Assembly: GCF_002749615.1 (NCBI RefSeq)
Contig: NZ_CP024201.1
Location: forward strand, 124,001 to 188,000
DNA length: 64,000 bases
DNA from: Caulobacter mirabilis
GTDB taxonomy: Bacteria; Pseudomonadota; Alphaproteobacteria; Caulobacterales; Caulobacteraceae
Reading direction: 5' to 3'
The notes below the pieces were generated by a model. It was not told the origin of the DNA. It was given only the letters and a program-made list of their open reading frames with translations, and made no database searches. How positions within the stretch are numbered: the stretch's first letter is position 1; each line of letters begins with the position of its first letter. The position numbers and the translations under genes are program-made. Positions 39,167 to 52,865 of the stretch are shown here, piece after piece.

Positions 39167-39733
39167 TCAGAGCGTCTGCTCGACCCGCGTCACTTCCGGG
39201 ACGTAGTGTTTAAGCATGTTCTCGACGCCGGCCTTCAGCGTGGCCGACGACGACGGGCAGCCCGAGCAGGCGCCGCGCATGTGCAGGTAGACCACGCCGG
39301 TGTCCGCCTCGAAGCGCGAGAAGACGATGTCGCCGCCGTCCTGGGCCACGGCCGGACGGATGCGGGTGTCGAGCAGGTCCTTGATCTCCTCGACGATCTG
39401 GGCGGTCTCGCCTTCGTAGGCCACATCGTCGTGGCCTTGGGCCGCGCCATCGGTCACGATCGGCGCGCCGGAAGTGAAATGGTCCATGACCGCGGCCAGG
39501 ATCGGCGCCTTCAGATGCGCCCAGTCGGTCCCTTCCGCCTTGGTCACGGTCAGGAAGTCCGGCCCGAAGAACACCCGCGTCACGTCGCCCAGGTCGAACA
39601 GCGCCCGCGCCAGCGGCGAGGCGTTCGCCTCCTCGTCGTCGCGGAACTCGCGCGCGCCTTCGGTCAGGACCTCGCGGCCGGGCAGGAACTTCAGAACCTC
39701 GGGGTTCGGCGTGGCTTCGGTCTGGATGAACAT
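39167..39733 (-). CDS. nfuA: NfuA-like Fe-S cluster carrier
   Basis: 188 residues. An N-terminal Nfu_N domain (MFIQTEATPNPEVLKFLPGREVL) is followed by the NifU C-terminal domain with the cluster-binding GACSGCPSSSATLKAGVENMLKHYVPEV. It probably delivers Fe-S clusters under iron or oxidative stress, and the window also encodes the Fe-S client MiaB. ATG 39733; GGAGGGG lies a few bases upstream. Confidence 0.95.
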   Translation of the reverse strand: MFIQTEATPNPEVLKFLPGREVLTEGAREFRDDEEANASPLARALFDLGDVTRVFFGPDFLTVTKAEGTDWAHLKAPILAAVMDHFTSGAPIVTDGAAQGHDDVAYEGETAQIVEEIKDLLDTRIRPAVAQDGGDIVFSRFEADTGVVYLHMRGACSGCPSSSATLKAGVENMLKHYVPEVTRVEQTL

Positions 39734-39888
39734 GACCCCTCCTAGATGAGCCCCCGCGGGCGCTCCGGCAAGGTCCGGCATGAAATCCGTCGCCCGGCGA
39801 ACAAAGTTATTCCCTGTAAGGGCGAGCTTAACTTCCCCGTCCCTAGAGGTTGTTCCCGTAGTTCATTGCTCAGAAGGGGCGTTCTAGG

Positions 39889-40194
39889 ATGAAATATCCC
39901 GCTTACCTCGCCGCCGGCCTGCTGGCCGCGCTGTCCCTGGCCGGTCCGGCCGCCGCCAACAATCTCCAGGCCAAGATGGAATCGTGCCTCTCCAAGCACG
40001 CCAACACTCGTCAGGCCGCCACCATCACGCTCGAATGCAACGCCGCCGACGGCAAGCTGAGCGCCTGCAAGGTCATCTCCAGCCAGGCGCCGTCGCCCGG
40101 CTTCGAGAAGGCCGCCATGTGCGTCGCCGAGATCCTGCCGATGGGCGGCAAGTCCGGCGTCATCCGCGTCCCGGTGCGTTTCCCGGGCGAATAA
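39889..40194 (+). CDS. Small exported protein with a TonB C-terminal-like fold
   Basis: 101 residues with a Sec signal (MKYPAYLAAGLLAALSLAGPAAA). The rest is essentially one short TonB-C-like unit: QAATITLECNAADGKLSACKVISSQAPSPGFEKAAMCVAEIL, then IRVPVRF. It has the same C...G.L..C core as the lipoprotein at 17418-17837, plus two further Cys, but it has no lipobox. Function unknown. Standalone on the plus strand. Confidence 0.7.
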   Translation: MKYPAYLAAGLLAALSLAGPAAANNLQAKMESCLSKHANTRQAATITLECNAADGKLSACKVISSQAPSPGFEKAAMCVAEILPMGGKSGVIRVPVRFPGE

Positions 40195-40311
40195 TCGCCA
40201 TGCCGCCGGGGCGTCCCAGCCAGGCGCCGCCGGCGGCGTTAACCTCAAGCTTACGGACGGTCCGAATGGTGGCCGTCCAGTGTTTTCAGTATCGGGCCGG
40301 GGGAAAGTCAG

Positions 40312-42159
40312 ATGCGTATGCCTAGGTTGAACGACGCGCCATTGGCCGTGAAGGTCGGCCTGGCGCCGCTGATCGGCGTGATCGCGCTGGCGCTGGTCGC
40401 CGGCGGGTCCTGGTGGATGAACCACAGCCAGCGGACCGTCCTGACGCACGTCGTCGAACGCGACGTTCCCGAAGCCCTGAAGCTGGCGTCGATCTCCCAG
40501 CGGATTACCGCCGCCCACGGCGAACTCTACCGACTGACCACGGGCAAGCTCGCCGAGATCGAGCCCGACAAGATTCCGGAGCGCGCCTCCAAGCTCTCCG
40601 CCGAGATCACCGACATCCGCAAGGACGTCGACGCCGCCGCCAAGGCCGCCGTCGACCCGGCGAACAAGAAGCAGCTGCAGGCCCTGTCGCAGGAGCTGAG
40701 CTCCTACCAGGACGCCGTCGAGCTGGTGACCGGCATGCTCGACGCCGACGCCACCACGGCGGCGCAGTTCACGGTGCCGTTCGAGGAAGCCTACGTCCAG
40801 ATGAACGCGGTCCTCGCCAAGGCTGTGGACTCCAGCCGCGCCGCCTCGGTCGCGCGGGCGCAGAAGTCGGTGGCCGACGCCGAGACCATCGGCGCGATCG
40901 CGACGGCGCTGGTCGTCCTGGCGCTGCTGACGGTGGCTTCGGTGGCCGTCTTCCTGGTGCTGGCCATCCGCAAGGGCGTCATCCAGATCGCTGGCGCCAC
41001 CGAGCGGCTCGCGGGCGGCGACAACCAGGTGAGCCTGGACGGCCTGAAACGCGCCGACGAACTGGGCGCCATCGTCAAGTCGCTGGTGGTCTTCCGCGAC
41101 AACCAGCTGCGGCTGGCCGAACTCCACGAGAACGAACAGGCGGCCGCGTCCGACCGTGAGGCGGCCCGCGCCGAGCAGGAGCGGGCCCGCGCCGCCAGCG
41201 CCCAGGAGCAGGCCGAGGTCGTCGATGGCCTGGCCGAGGGCCTGCGTCGCCTGACCGGCGGCGACCTGACCTACCGCCTCGACCGTCCGTTCGCGCCGGC
41301 CTACGAGACGCTGCGCGCAGACTTCAACGCCACCGTCGTCCAGCTCTCCGAGATCATGGGCGTCATCGCCACCCGGGCGAACGGCATCGAGATGGCGTCC
41401 GGCGAAAGCAGCGCCGCCGCCGACGACCTGTCGCGCCGCACCGAAACCCAGGCCGCGAACCTGCAGGAGACGGCGACCACCCTCAACGAGATCACCGACG
41501 CCGTGTCGCGCACCGCCGAGGGCGCCGTCGAGGCCGACCGCATGGTCGCCGAGACCGGCGAGACGGCCCGGGAATCCGGCGACGTCGTCCGCCGCGCGGT
41601 GGCCGCCATGGCCCAGATCGAAGCCTCGTCCAAGCAGATCGGCCAGATCACCGGCGTCATCGACGAGATCGCCTTCCAGACCAACCTGCTGGCGCTGAAC
41701 GCCGGCGTGGAAGCGGCCCGGGCCGGCGACGCCGGCAAGGGCTTCGCGGTCGTCGCCCAGGAAGTGCGGGCCCTGGCCCAGCGCTCGGCCGAGGCGGCCA
41801 AGGAGATCAAGGCGCTGATCGCCTCCTCCAGCGGCCAGATCGACACCGGCGCCGGACTGGTCGGCGAGGCCGGCCAGGCGCTGGAGCGGATCGTCACCCG
41901 GGTGGCGGACGTCACCCGCCTGATCTCGCAGATCAGCGGCTCGGTGCGCGAGCAGTCGAACGGCCTCAAGGAGGTCAACATCGCGGTCAACCGGATGGAC
42001 CAGATCACCCAGCAGAACGCCGCCATGGTGGAGCAGTCCACCGCCGCCTCGCACGCGATGCGCCAGGAGGCCGAGCAGCTCGGCGTGATGGTTCGCCAGT
42101 TCAAGGTCGCCGACCAGGTCATCCATCGCGCGCCGGCGGACAGCCGCTACGCCGCCTAG
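40312..42159 (+). CDS. Methyl-accepting chemotaxis protein
   Basis: 615 residues. A first membrane helix (about 15-35), a roughly 150-residue helical periplasmic domain of the four-helix-bundle type, and a second helix ([27 protein letters not shown]) are followed by a HAMP domain. A second HAMP-like unit ([18 protein letters not shown]) precedes the signalling coil, whose tip reads [52 protein letters not shown]-terminal CheR/CheB tether pentapeptide (xWxxF) is absent. Ligand unknown. The signalling tip carries the usual A-to-G variant of alphaproteobacterial MCPs ([11 protein letters not shown]). Confidence 0.95.
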   Translation: MRMPRLNDAPLAVKVGLAPLIGVIALALVAGGSWWMNHSQRTVLTHVVERDVPEALKLASISQRITAAHGELYRLTTGKLAEIEPDKIPERASKLSAEITDIRKDVDAAAKAAVDPANKKQLQALSQELSSYQDAVELVTGMLDADATTAAQFTVPFEEAYVQMNAVLAKAVDSSRAASVARAQKSVADAETIGAIATALVVLALLTVASVAVFLVLAIRKGVIQIAGATERLAGGDNQVSLDGLKRADELGAIVKSLVVFRDNQLRLAELHENEQAAASDREAARAEQERARAASAQEQAEVVDGLAEGLRRLTGGDLTYRLDRPFAPAYETLRADFNATVVQLSEIMGVIATRANGIEMASGESSAAADDLSRRTETQAANLQETATTLNEITDAVSRTAEGAVEADRMVAETGETARESGDVVRRAVAAMAQIEASSKQIGQITGVIDEIAFQTNLLALNAGVEAARAGDAGKGFAVVAQEVRALAQRSAEAAKEIKALIASSSGQIDTGAGLVGEAGQALERIVTRVADVTRLISQISGSVREQSNGLKEVNIAVNRMDQITQQNAAMVEQSTAASHAMRQEAEQLGVMVRQFKVADQVIHRAPADSRYAA

Positions 42160-42185
42160 GAGAGTCCGGACGGGCTGCAACCGGG

Positions 42186-42217
42186 ACGCCCCGGAGGTTC
42201 AGCCTCCGGGGCGTTTT
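42186..42217 (+). terminator. Rho-independent terminator after the chemoreceptor gene
   Basis: ACGCCCCGGAGG and its perfect complement (12 bp) with a 5-nt loop, followed by TTTTCGCG. It starts 26 nt after the stop. Confidence 0.85.
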
Positions 42218-42239
42218 CGCGTCTTCTTGTCGTGACACC

Positions 42240-42260
42240 GGCGTCATTTTCTGGCGTCAT
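42240..42260 (+). promoter_or_regulatory. Direct repeats upstream of the CYP153 gene
   Basis: GGCGTCAT occurs twice (42240-42247 and 42253-42260), 13 nt apart start to start, with a TTTTCTGG-like spacer, ending 30 nt before the ATG. Direct repeats fit an AraC-type activator, common for alkane hydroxylase genes, but no such gene is adjacent. Confidence 0.3.
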
Positions 42261-42290
42261 GTGAACAATGACAAGATAAGGGAGATCGCC

Positions 42291-43574
42291 ATGGCCGACG
42301 GCGCATTCGAACTGGGCCGAGCCCAGAGGGACAAGGAAGCCCGCGAACGGGCATACTCCATTCCGCTCTCGCAGATTCATGTCGCCGACCCGGAGCTGTG
42401 GATCACCGACACCCACTGGCCTTACTTCGAGCGCTTGCGGAAGGAAGACCCCGTCCACTGGTGCGAGGTCGACGAAGAGATGGGCGGCTACTGGTCCGTC
42501 ACCAAGTTCAACGACATCATGGAAGTCGACACCAACCATCAGGTGTTTTCGTCCGACGCCTTCAAGGGCGGCATCACGCTGCGGAACTTCGACGAGGACT
42601 TCGTCCTGCCGATGTTCATCGCCATGGACCCGCCCAAGCACGACGTGCAACGCAAGACGGTGTCGCCCATCGTCAGCCCGGCCAGCCTGATGCAGCTGGA
42701 GCCGATCATCCGCGAGCGCGCCGCCGGCCTGCTCGACAGCCTGCCGGTCGGCGAGACCTTCAACTGGGTCGACAAGATTTCGATCGAGCTGACCACCCAG
42801 ATGCTGGCGACGCTGTTCGACTTCCCCTGGGAGGACCGCCGCAAGCTGACCCGCTGGTCGGACGTGGCCACCGCCATCCCCGGCAACGGGATCATCGAGA
42901 CCGAGGAGCAGCGTCGCGAGGAGCTGTTCGAATGCGTCGACTACTTCACCCGGCTGTGGAACGAGCGGGTGAATTCCGAGCCCAAGCACGACCTGATCTC
43001 GATGCTGGCCCATGGCGAATCCACGCGGAACATGGACCGCATGGAGTACCTCGGGAACCTGATCCTGCTGATCGTCGGCGGCAATGACACCACCCGCAAC
43101 TCGCTCAGCGGCGGCCTGCTGTTCCTGAACCAGAACCCCAAGGAATACGACAAGCTTCGGGCCGACCCCTCGCTGATCCCGTCGATGGTGTCGGAGATCA
43201 TCCGCTACCAGACGCCGCTGGCCTACATGCGCCGGACCGCGCTCGAGGACTATGTCCTGAACGGCAAGACCATCAGGAAGGGCGAGAAGGTCGCCATGTG
43301 GTACGTCTCGGGAAACCGCGACGACGAGGTCATCGACCGCCCGAACGAATTCATCATCGACCGCGAGCGGCCGCGCCACCACATGTCGTTCGGCTTCGGC
43401 ATCCACCGCTGCGTGGGCAACCGACTGGCCGAGATGCAGCTGCGGGTGGTCTGGGAAGAGATCCTCAAGCGCTATCCGGTGATCGACGTCGTCGGCGAGC
43501 CCCGGCGGGTCTACTCCAGCTTCGTGAAGGGCTACGAGGAGCTGCCGGTCCGGATCCCCGCGCGGGTCGGCTGA
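42291..43574 (+). CDS. cyp153A: Cytochrome P450 of the CYP153 alkane omega-hydroxylase family
   Basis: 427 residues. ATG 42291 has GGGAG 8 nt upstream; a GTG 30 nt earlier lacks one. P450 motifs: I-helix IVGGNDTTRNS, K-helix EIIRYQTP (ExxR), and heme loop FGFGIHRCVGNRLAE with Cys374. Long segments such as LPMFIAMDPPKHDVQRKTVSPIV and ATLFDFPWEDRRKLTRWSDV match CYP153A alkane hydroxylases closely. It is soluble and hydroxylates medium-chain alkanes or fatty acids at the terminal carbon. The ferredoxin and reductase usually encoded beside it are absent here. Confidence 0.92.
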   Translation: MADGAFELGRAQRDKEARERAYSIPLSQIHVADPELWITDTHWPYFERLRKEDPVHWCEVDEEMGGYWSVTKFNDIMEVDTNHQVFSSDAFKGGITLRNFDEDFVLPMFIAMDPPKHDVQRKTVSPIVSPASLMQLEPIIRERAAGLLDSLPVGETFNWVDKISIELTTQMLATLFDFPWEDRRKLTRWSDVATAIPGNGIIETEEQRREELFECVDYFTRLWNERVNSEPKHDLISMLAHGESTRNMDRMEYLGNLILLIVGGNDTTRNSLSGGLLFLNQNPKEYDKLRADPSLIPSMVSEIIRYQTPLAYMRRTALEDYVLNGKTIRKGEKVAMWYVSGNRDDEVIDRPNEFIIDRERPRHHMSFGFGIHRCVGNRLAEMQLRVVWEEILKRYPVIDVVGEPRRVYSSFVKGYEELPVRIPARVG

Positions 43575-43586
43575 CGGGAGGGCGAC

Positions 43587-44483
43587 TCACCAGCGGCGCG
43601 GGCCCACGCCGGTCCGCTGGAAATGCTCCAGCATGCGGGTCCAGGCGTCCTGAGCGGCGGCCGCGTCGTAGCTGGCGCGGTAGTCGGCGTGGAAGCCGTG
43701 CTGCGATTGCGGATAGACGATGATGTCGCTGTCGCTCTTGCGGTACTCGCGCAGCTTGTTGCGCATGGTCTCGACGTCGGTGAGCGGGATGCCCTGGTCC
43801 TGGCCGGCGTAGAGGCCCAGGACCGGCGCCTTGAGGTAGCCCGCCTCCTCGACCGGCCAGCGGCGGTCGGCCTCAGACAGGAACTGGCCGTCCGCCGGCC
43901 GCGCCAGGCGGCCGTACCAGGCGACGCCGGACCGGAAGTCCCGGAAGCGCGAGCAGGCCAGCCAGACCACCGCGCCGCCCCAGCAGAAGCCGGTGATCGC
44001 CGTGCGGCCGCGGTAGGCGAACGGCTGGGCGCCGAGCCAGCTGATCGTGGCCTGGATGTCGCCCATCGTCTCCTGTTCGGTCGCGGCCGAGACGATGTCG
44101 CGGATCTTGTTGAAATCGGTCAGCGGGGCGGGGTCGCCGTGACGGACGAAGAAGTCCGGCGCGATCGCCACATAGCCGAGCCGGGCCAGCCGCCGGCAGG
44201 TGTCGCGGATATACTCGTGGACGCCGAACACCTCCGACACCACCAGCACCACCGGGAAGCGTCCCCGCGCGTCCGGACGGGCGACGTAGGCCGGGATCGC
44301 GCGGTCGACCGTCGGGATCATCGCCGTCTCGGTGATCAGCCCGTCCGCCGGGGTCGTGATCGGCTGGGCGTCGGCCGAGACCGCGGCGGCGGCGTAGCCG
44401 GCGAAGAACAGGCCGCCCAGCATCCGCCGGGACAGGTTCAGGTCGCCGGGTTCGTTGCCCTCCGGCCGGGTGAGCTTCAACAT
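43587..44483 (-). CDS. Exported dienelactone hydrolase family protein
   Basis: 298 residues. ATG 44483 has GAGGAAA upstream. A twin-arginine signal is likely (NLSRRMLGGLFFAGYAAAAVSADA). The catalytic triad is visible: Cys in ITGFCWGGAVVW, Asp in LYAGQDQGIPL and His in YPQSQHGFHADY. VVLVVSEVFGVHEYIRDTCRRLARLGYVAIAPDFFVR is the family opening. Probably a periplasmic ester/lactone hydrolase. Convergent with the P450 gene (12-bp gap); a functional link is not shown. Confidence 0.9.
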   Translation of the reverse strand: MLKLTRPEGNEPGDLNLSRRMLGGLFFAGYAAAAVSADAQPITTPADGLITETAMIPTVDRAIPAYVARPDARGRFPVVLVVSEVFGVHEYIRDTCRRLARLGYVAIAPDFFVRHGDPAPLTDFNKIRDIVSAATEQETMGDIQATISWLGAQPFAYRGRTAITGFCWGGAVVWLACSRFRDFRSGVAWYGRLARPADGQFLSEADRRWPVEEAGYLKAPVLGLYAGQDQGIPLTDVETMRNKLREYRKSDSDIIVYPQSQHGFHADYRASYDAAAAQDAWTRMLEHFQRTGVGPRRW

Positions 44484-44517
44484 GGCGGTTTCCTCGGGTG
44501 AGCCGTTTTGACGCACC

Positions 44518-45153
44518 CTAATCCGCAGTCGGAGCTCCAGCCAAGGGCGGGGCCGGCCGCGCCCGTCGGAGGGTCAGGTTGATCCGGCCGCCGCCCGGGA
44601 CCAGCCGCGACGATCCGGGCAGGATGCGGTCGACGCCATGGTAGGCCAGTCGCGCCGGGCCGGCGAGCCGGCAGACGTCTCCCGAGGCCAGCCGCACGGA
44701 CCGCGTGGGGTCGTTCCGCTGCAGCCCGCCGATCCGGAACACCGCTGTGTCGCCCAGCGAGATCGACAGCACCGGAAAGGCGTAGTCCGCCTCGTCCTCG
44801 TCGCGATGCAGGCTCATCCGCGCGCCCTCGCGGTAGCGGTTGACCAGGCAGGCGTCGGCGGGAACCCGCGCGTCGCCGAACTCGGCCCACAGCGTCTGCA
44901 GGATCGCCGGCATCTCCGGCCAGGGCGCGCCGGTCAGCGGGTGGAGCGGCTCGTAGCGATAGCCGCGGCCGTCGGTGACCCAGGACAGCGGTCCGAGGCC
45001 CGTCATCTCCACGCTCATGGGCTTGCCGCCGGGCGTGACCTGACGGTGGAACGGCGCGGCGTGGGCCGCCTCCAGCACCGCGTTCAGCAAATCCGCCTGG
45101 GCCTTGGCGTCCAGACGGCCGGGCGACAGGGTGAATCCGGGAACGACTTCCAT
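44518..45153 (-). CDS. alkB: Alkylated-DNA repair dioxygenase AlkB
   Basis: 211 residues, Fe(II)/2-oxoglutarate-dependent. The metal and substrate motifs are ACLVNRYREGARMSLHRDEDEADY (HxD), a later His in ARLAYHGVDRILPG, and the 2-oxoglutarate Arg in GGRINLTLRRARP. It reverses 1-methyladenine and 3-methylcytosine damage. Start ATG 45153, divergent from dnaK; a longer frame upstream enters the dnaK promoter region. This is the DNA-repair AlkB, not the unrelated alkane monooxygenase of the same name. Confidence 0.94.
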   Translation of the reverse strand: MEVVPGFTLSPGRLDAKAQADLLNAVLEAAHAAPFHRQVTPGGKPMSVEMTGLGPLSWVTDGRGYRYEPLHPLTGAPWPEMPAILQTLWAEFGDARVPADACLVNRYREGARMSLHRDEDEADYAFPVLSISLGDTAVFRIGGLQRNDPTRSVRLASGDVCRLAGPARLAYHGVDRILPGSSRLVPGGGRINLTLRRARPAPPLAGAPTAD

Positions 45154-45480
45154 GATCGTCAATCTACCAGTCAATCGGGAGCGGGACAGGGTTTGCACGC
45201 AACCCGTTTTGGGGAGCGCCGTCGCCCGCGGCGTCGAATCCTGCGTTCGGCGATCCCGAGGCGGCCCGGTCCGGCGTGAAAGCCCTCCGCCCCTTAGGGG
45301 TTTTGCTCTTGCAGCAGGGGGGCTGCTTCCCATATGGCGGACTTGATGACGGTTTCCGGCGAGCGGAGACCGCGACCCACTCCCAAAGGATCTCACGGGG
45401 ACGGAAGAGAAGAACCGGGGCGCTTCTAGAAGGCCCTTGTCACCACCGTCCGCCGGCTAAGGAGCGAGAAAGACCCCAAG
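45154..45480. other. alkB-dnaK divergent intergenic region
   Basis: 327 bp without a gene. It holds the heat-shock promoter at 45308-45335 and a dnaK leader of about 140 nt. AAGGAG occurs at 45459-45464, farther than usual from the dnaK ATG. No other structure was clear. Confidence 0.7.
45308..45335 (+). promoter_or_regulatory. Sigma-32 (heat-shock) type promoter of dnaK
   Basis: CTTGCAG (45308-45314), a 13-nt spacer and TCCCATAT (45328-45335) match the RpoH consensus CTTGAA ... CCCCATNT well. Predicted transcription start is near 45342. Confidence 0.7.
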
Positions 45481-47394
<1,914 letters not shown>

Positions 47395-47404
47395 TCCCCG
47401 CGAT

Positions 47405-47456
47405 GGCGACGACCGGCCTCCTTCAGGTGAAGCACCGACCCGAGGCCGGCGTCGCC
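47405..47456 (+). terminator. Intercistronic hairpin between dnaK and dnaJ
   Basis: A 15-16 nt arm (GGCGACGACCGGCCTC) pairs with GAGGCCGGCGTCGCC with one bulge, loop 21 nt, followed by GCTCTTTCC. It lies 10 nt after the dnaK stop. It could reduce dnaJ expression relative to dnaK or stabilise the dnaK mRNA end. Confidence 0.5.
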
Positions 47457-47574
47457 GCTCTTTCCGTCATGGCGGACGTCCCGCTTCCTGCTGCTTCCGG
47501 CTCGGCGCCGGACTTGCAGGCCCGCGGGCGTCACACCACCTCAACCAACATGCGGTTTTTGCTGATCCCGGCCG

Positions 47575-48732
47575 ATGCGTGACTATTACGACATTCTGGG
47601 CGTCGAGAAGGGTTGCGACGACGCAGCCCTGAAGAGCGCCTTCCGCAAGAAGGCGATGGAGCACCATCCCGACCGCAACGGCGGCTGCGGCGACGCCGAG
47701 GGGCGCTTCAAGGAGGTCAACGAGGCCTATTCGGTCCTCTCCGATCCGCAGAAGCGCGCGGCCTACGACCGCTTCGGCCACGCCGGCGTCAACGGCATGA
47801 ACGGCGGCGGCCCCGGCGCGGGCTTCACCGACGTCCATGACATCTTCAACGAGGTCTTCGGCGACGCGTTCGGCGAGATGTTCGGCGGCGGCCGCCGCCG
47901 CCAGAACAGCGGCCCGGCCCGCGGCGCGGACCTGCGCTACGACCTGGAGATCTCCCTGGAGCAGGCCTATGCCGGCGCCGAGGTCGAGATCACCGTCCCG
48001 GCCTCGATCACCTGCGAGCCCTGCGAGGGCTCCGGCGCCAAGCCCGGCACCACGCCGACCGTCTGCGGAACCTGCGGCGGCGCCGGCCGGGTCCGCGCGG
48101 CCCAGGGCTTCTTCGCCATCGAACGCACCTGCTCGCGCTGCGGCGGAGCGGGCAAGCTGATCCTCGACCCGTGCGCCAGCTGCCACGGCCATGGCCAGAT
48201 CCGGAAGGACCGCATCCTGTCGGTCCGCATCCCGGCCGGCGTGGACGACGGCGCCCGCATCCGCCTGGCGGGCGAGGGCGACGCCGGACAGCGCGGCGGT
48301 CCGCGCGGCGATCTCTACATCTTCCTGTCCGTGGCCCCGCACGACCTGTTCGAGCGCGACGGCCTGGACCTGCTGTGCACCGTGCCGGTGCCGATGTCGG
48401 TCGCGGCCCTGGGCGGCGAGATCGAGGCGCCGTGCCTGCGGGGCGGCGACAACTGCGACGGCGAATGCCGGATCAAGGTGACGATCCCCGAGGGCGCCCA
48501 GACCGGCAAGACCATCCGCCTGAAGGGGCGCGGCATGCCGTCCCTGCGCTCGCGCGAGCGCGGCGACCTGATCGTCGAGGTGTTCGTCGAGACCCCGACC
48601 CGGCTGAACGCCCGCCAGAAGGAGCTGATGCGCGAGCTGGCCGAACTGTGCGGCGATCAGCAGCATCCGCAGGCCAGCGGCTTCATGGGCAAGGCGCGCC
48701 GGTTCTGGGACGACGTGACGGGACAGGTCTAG
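47575..48732 (+). CDS. dnaJ: Chaperone protein DnaJ (Hsp40)
   Basis: 385 residues. The J domain has the HPD motif ([10 protein letters not shown]) and is followed by a Gly/Phe-rich region ([18 protein letters not shown]). The zinc-finger domain has four CxxCxGxG repeats: [24 protein letters not shown] and CASCHGHG. The substrate domain follows. It stimulates DnaK. ATG 47575 follows dnaK by 180 bp; no strong ribosome-binding site is seen. Confidence 0.97.
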   Translation: MRDYYDILGVEKGCDDAALKSAFRKKAMEHHPDRNGGCGDAEGRFKEVNEAYSVLSDPQKRAAYDRFGHAGVNGMNGGGPGAGFTDVHDIFNEVFGDAFGEMFGGGRRRQNSGPARGADLRYDLEISLEQAYAGAEVEITVPASITCEPCEGSGAKPGTTPTVCGTCGGAGRVRAAQGFFAIERTCSRCGGAGKLILDPCASCHGHGQIRKDRILSVRIPAGVDDGARIRLAGEGDAGQRGGPRGDLYIFLSVAPHDLFERDGLDLLCTVPVPMSVAALGGEIEAPCLRGGDNCDGECRIKVTIPEGAQTGKTIRLKGRGMPSLRSRERGDLIVEVFVETPTRLNARQKELMRELAELCGDQQHPQASGFMGKARRFWDDVTGQV

Positions 48733-48776
48733 CGTCGTATCGACATTCGAGCGGTGTGGCCTGTTTTCCTCCGAGT

Positions 48777-48870
48777 GTTCCCGCGAAGGCGGGAACCCAA
48801 GCTGAGATTCCGGTCGGCCATCGGCGGTGAAGCGGCATGGTCGGCTTGGGCCCCCGCTTTCGCGAGGGCG
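48777..48870. repeat. Inverted pair of GCGAAGGC-type repeats after dnaJ
   Basis: GTTCCCGCGAAGGCGGGAAC plus CCAA at 48777-48800, and a degenerate inverted copy (TTGGGCCCCCGC...GCGAGGGCG) at 48844-48870. Same family as the pairs at 18325 and 52759, though with an altered stem. The first unit may also end dnaJ transcripts. Confidence 0.65.
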
Positions 48871-48912
48871 TTCGGGTAAATTTCCGCACGCTTCCACGAA
48901 TGTTGATCGGCC

Positions 48913-49050
48913 CTAGCGCCGGCGGCGTCTCCACCACAGCCACGCCCCGATAGCCGTGAGGATGACGGCCGCGAGGATCGCGACGTGGAACGCCCACTCC
49001 ACGTCCAGATACACCGTGATCGGCTGAAGCTTGCCGTGGGGTCCGGACAT
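48913..49050 (-). CDS. Small single-pass membrane protein (45 residues)
   Basis: A short frame starting at ATG 49050 with AAGGGGGG 4 nt upstream, ending in TAG at 48915-48913. The peptide is a polar start (MSGPHGKLQPITVYLDVEWA), a single hydrophobic helix (HVAILAAVILTAIGAWLWW) and a five-arginine tail, giving an N-out/C-in topology. It lies on the opposite strand to dnaJ and mutS in a 422-bp gap. The very good ribosome-binding site and the clean membrane-peptide composition make it a probable real gene. Function unknown. Confidence 0.6.
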   Translation of the reverse strand: MSGPHGKLQPITVYLDVEWAFHVAILAAVILTAIGAWLWWRRRRR

Positions 49051-49154
49051 TCGGCCCCCCTTGGTCGTCCGGCATGCTGACCGGCGTTCCGGTTCGCGGC
49101 AATGGCGCTCGAAACCCTTAACGACCCCCGCGAACGCCGCTAGGTTCGGCGACG

Positions 49155-51841
<2,687 letters not shown>

Positions 51842-51845
<4 letters not shown>

Positions 51846-52699
51846 GCTTTGCCCAGCGCTTTCCTGGCCAGCCGCATGACCGACAGGTCCAGGTTCAGCT
51901 GCTCGGGATCACTGTCCTCGCCGTCGCCGTAGATCCAGGCGGCGGACAGGGCCGCGTAGGCGAAGATCCACTTCAGGAGCCGCTCGCGATCCAGGCCGGC
52001 GGCTTCGGTCACCACCTCCAGCCGACGCTCGAACACGCCGGGCGCCAGGGCGGTCTCCGGCGTCGGGTCACGGAACAGGTTGGCGTAGTCGAAGGTCCGC
52101 TCGCCCCACAGGCCCTTGGGGTCAATGGCCAACCAGCCGCGCTCCTCGAAGTCGAGCAGGTTCTCGTGGTGCATGTCGCCGTGCAGGACGGCCTCGTCGC
52201 GCGCCGTGGAGAGCAGCTCCAGCGCCGTGTCCGCCGCCTCGGCCAGCAGGCCGCCGCGCGCCTGCGCCATCGGCGGCAGCTCGCGGAACCAGGCAGCCAG
52301 CGGGACGACGGACTTGGGCGGCGCACGATGGTCGCCATGACCGTGCAGCTTGGCCAGTCCGGCGCAGAGGATGCGGGTCGCTTCGTCGTCCTGCTCGCTG
52401 GCGGCCATGTCGGCGAGCGATCGCGGACCGGTGGCCCGCTCCATCAGCAGCGCGCCTTCGGGGCCGTGGGCCAGGACAGCGGCCGCGCCATCGCCTTCCC
52501 ACCAGACCATGACGGCCGCCCCCCGCTTTTCCTCGATCTCGTGGGGCAGCTTGATCATGGCCGGCGCGCCGCCTTCCGTCCGCACCGGCAGCAGCAGGCT
52601 GCTGTGCGTCACGATCGGCGCGCCGTCCTGGCTCAGGCGCCAGTCGCGCAGATAGGGTGGGAACTGCGGGTCGAGGGCGGAGGGGGCGGCGTCCTTCAT
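51842..52699 (-). CDS. APH(6)/streptomycin-hydroxyurea kinase-like phosphotransferase
   Basis: 285 residues, protein-kinase-like fold. Catalytic motifs are VLHGDMHHENLLDFEERGWLAIDPKGLWGERTFDYANLFRDP: the Brenner-type HGDxHxxN loop and the DPKG metal-binding segment that are typical of the APH(6)/hydroxyurea phosphotransferase family. The nucleotide-binding N-lobe has PAMIKLPHEIEEKRGAAVMVWWEGDGAAAVLAHG. Family members inactivate streptomycin, but most chromosomal homologues have unknown small-molecule substrates. No resistance-gene neighbourhood is present. Confidence 0.88.
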
Positions 52700-52758
52700 G
52701 CCTGGCTAGTTAGGCAGGGCGTCACCTGTTCGCCAGGCTCGGCCGTCAATCTCCGCCC

Positions 52759-52855
52759 GTCCCGGCGAAGGCCGGGATCCAGCTTCAAGCTCAGCACCGA
52801 GCGATCTTGCGTCGAGACGCAGCTCTACGACCTGGGTCCCGGCCTTCGCCGGGAC
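52759..52855. repeat. Inverted pair of CCCGGCGAAGGCCGGG repeats
   Basis: Units at 52759-52785 and 52831-52855 in opposite orientation, each a perfect or near-perfect hairpin, separated by 45 nt. This is the cleanest pair of the family in the window. It lies between the APH-like and UspA genes. Confidence 0.8.
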
Positions 52856-52865
52856 ACACGGCGGG

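Noticed and set aside
39810..39835. CtrA box near 39817 (GTAA ... TTAA)
   Set aside because: Spacing between half-sites is 8, not 7.
40238..40256. CtrA-like TTAA ... TTAC upstream of the chemoreceptor gene
   Set aside because: Spacing is 8 nt; the half-sites are part of an unrelated AAGCTT-containing stretch.
39742..42180. An 812-codon minus-strand frame opposite the chemoreceptor
   Set aside because: Antisense to a complete MCP with signalling tip; no domains of its own.
44518..45153. alkB as the alkane monooxygenase, forming an alkane operon with CYP153
   Set aside because: The protein has the HxD and RxNxTxR motifs of the DNA-repair dioxygenase and no membrane helices; the shared name is coincidental.
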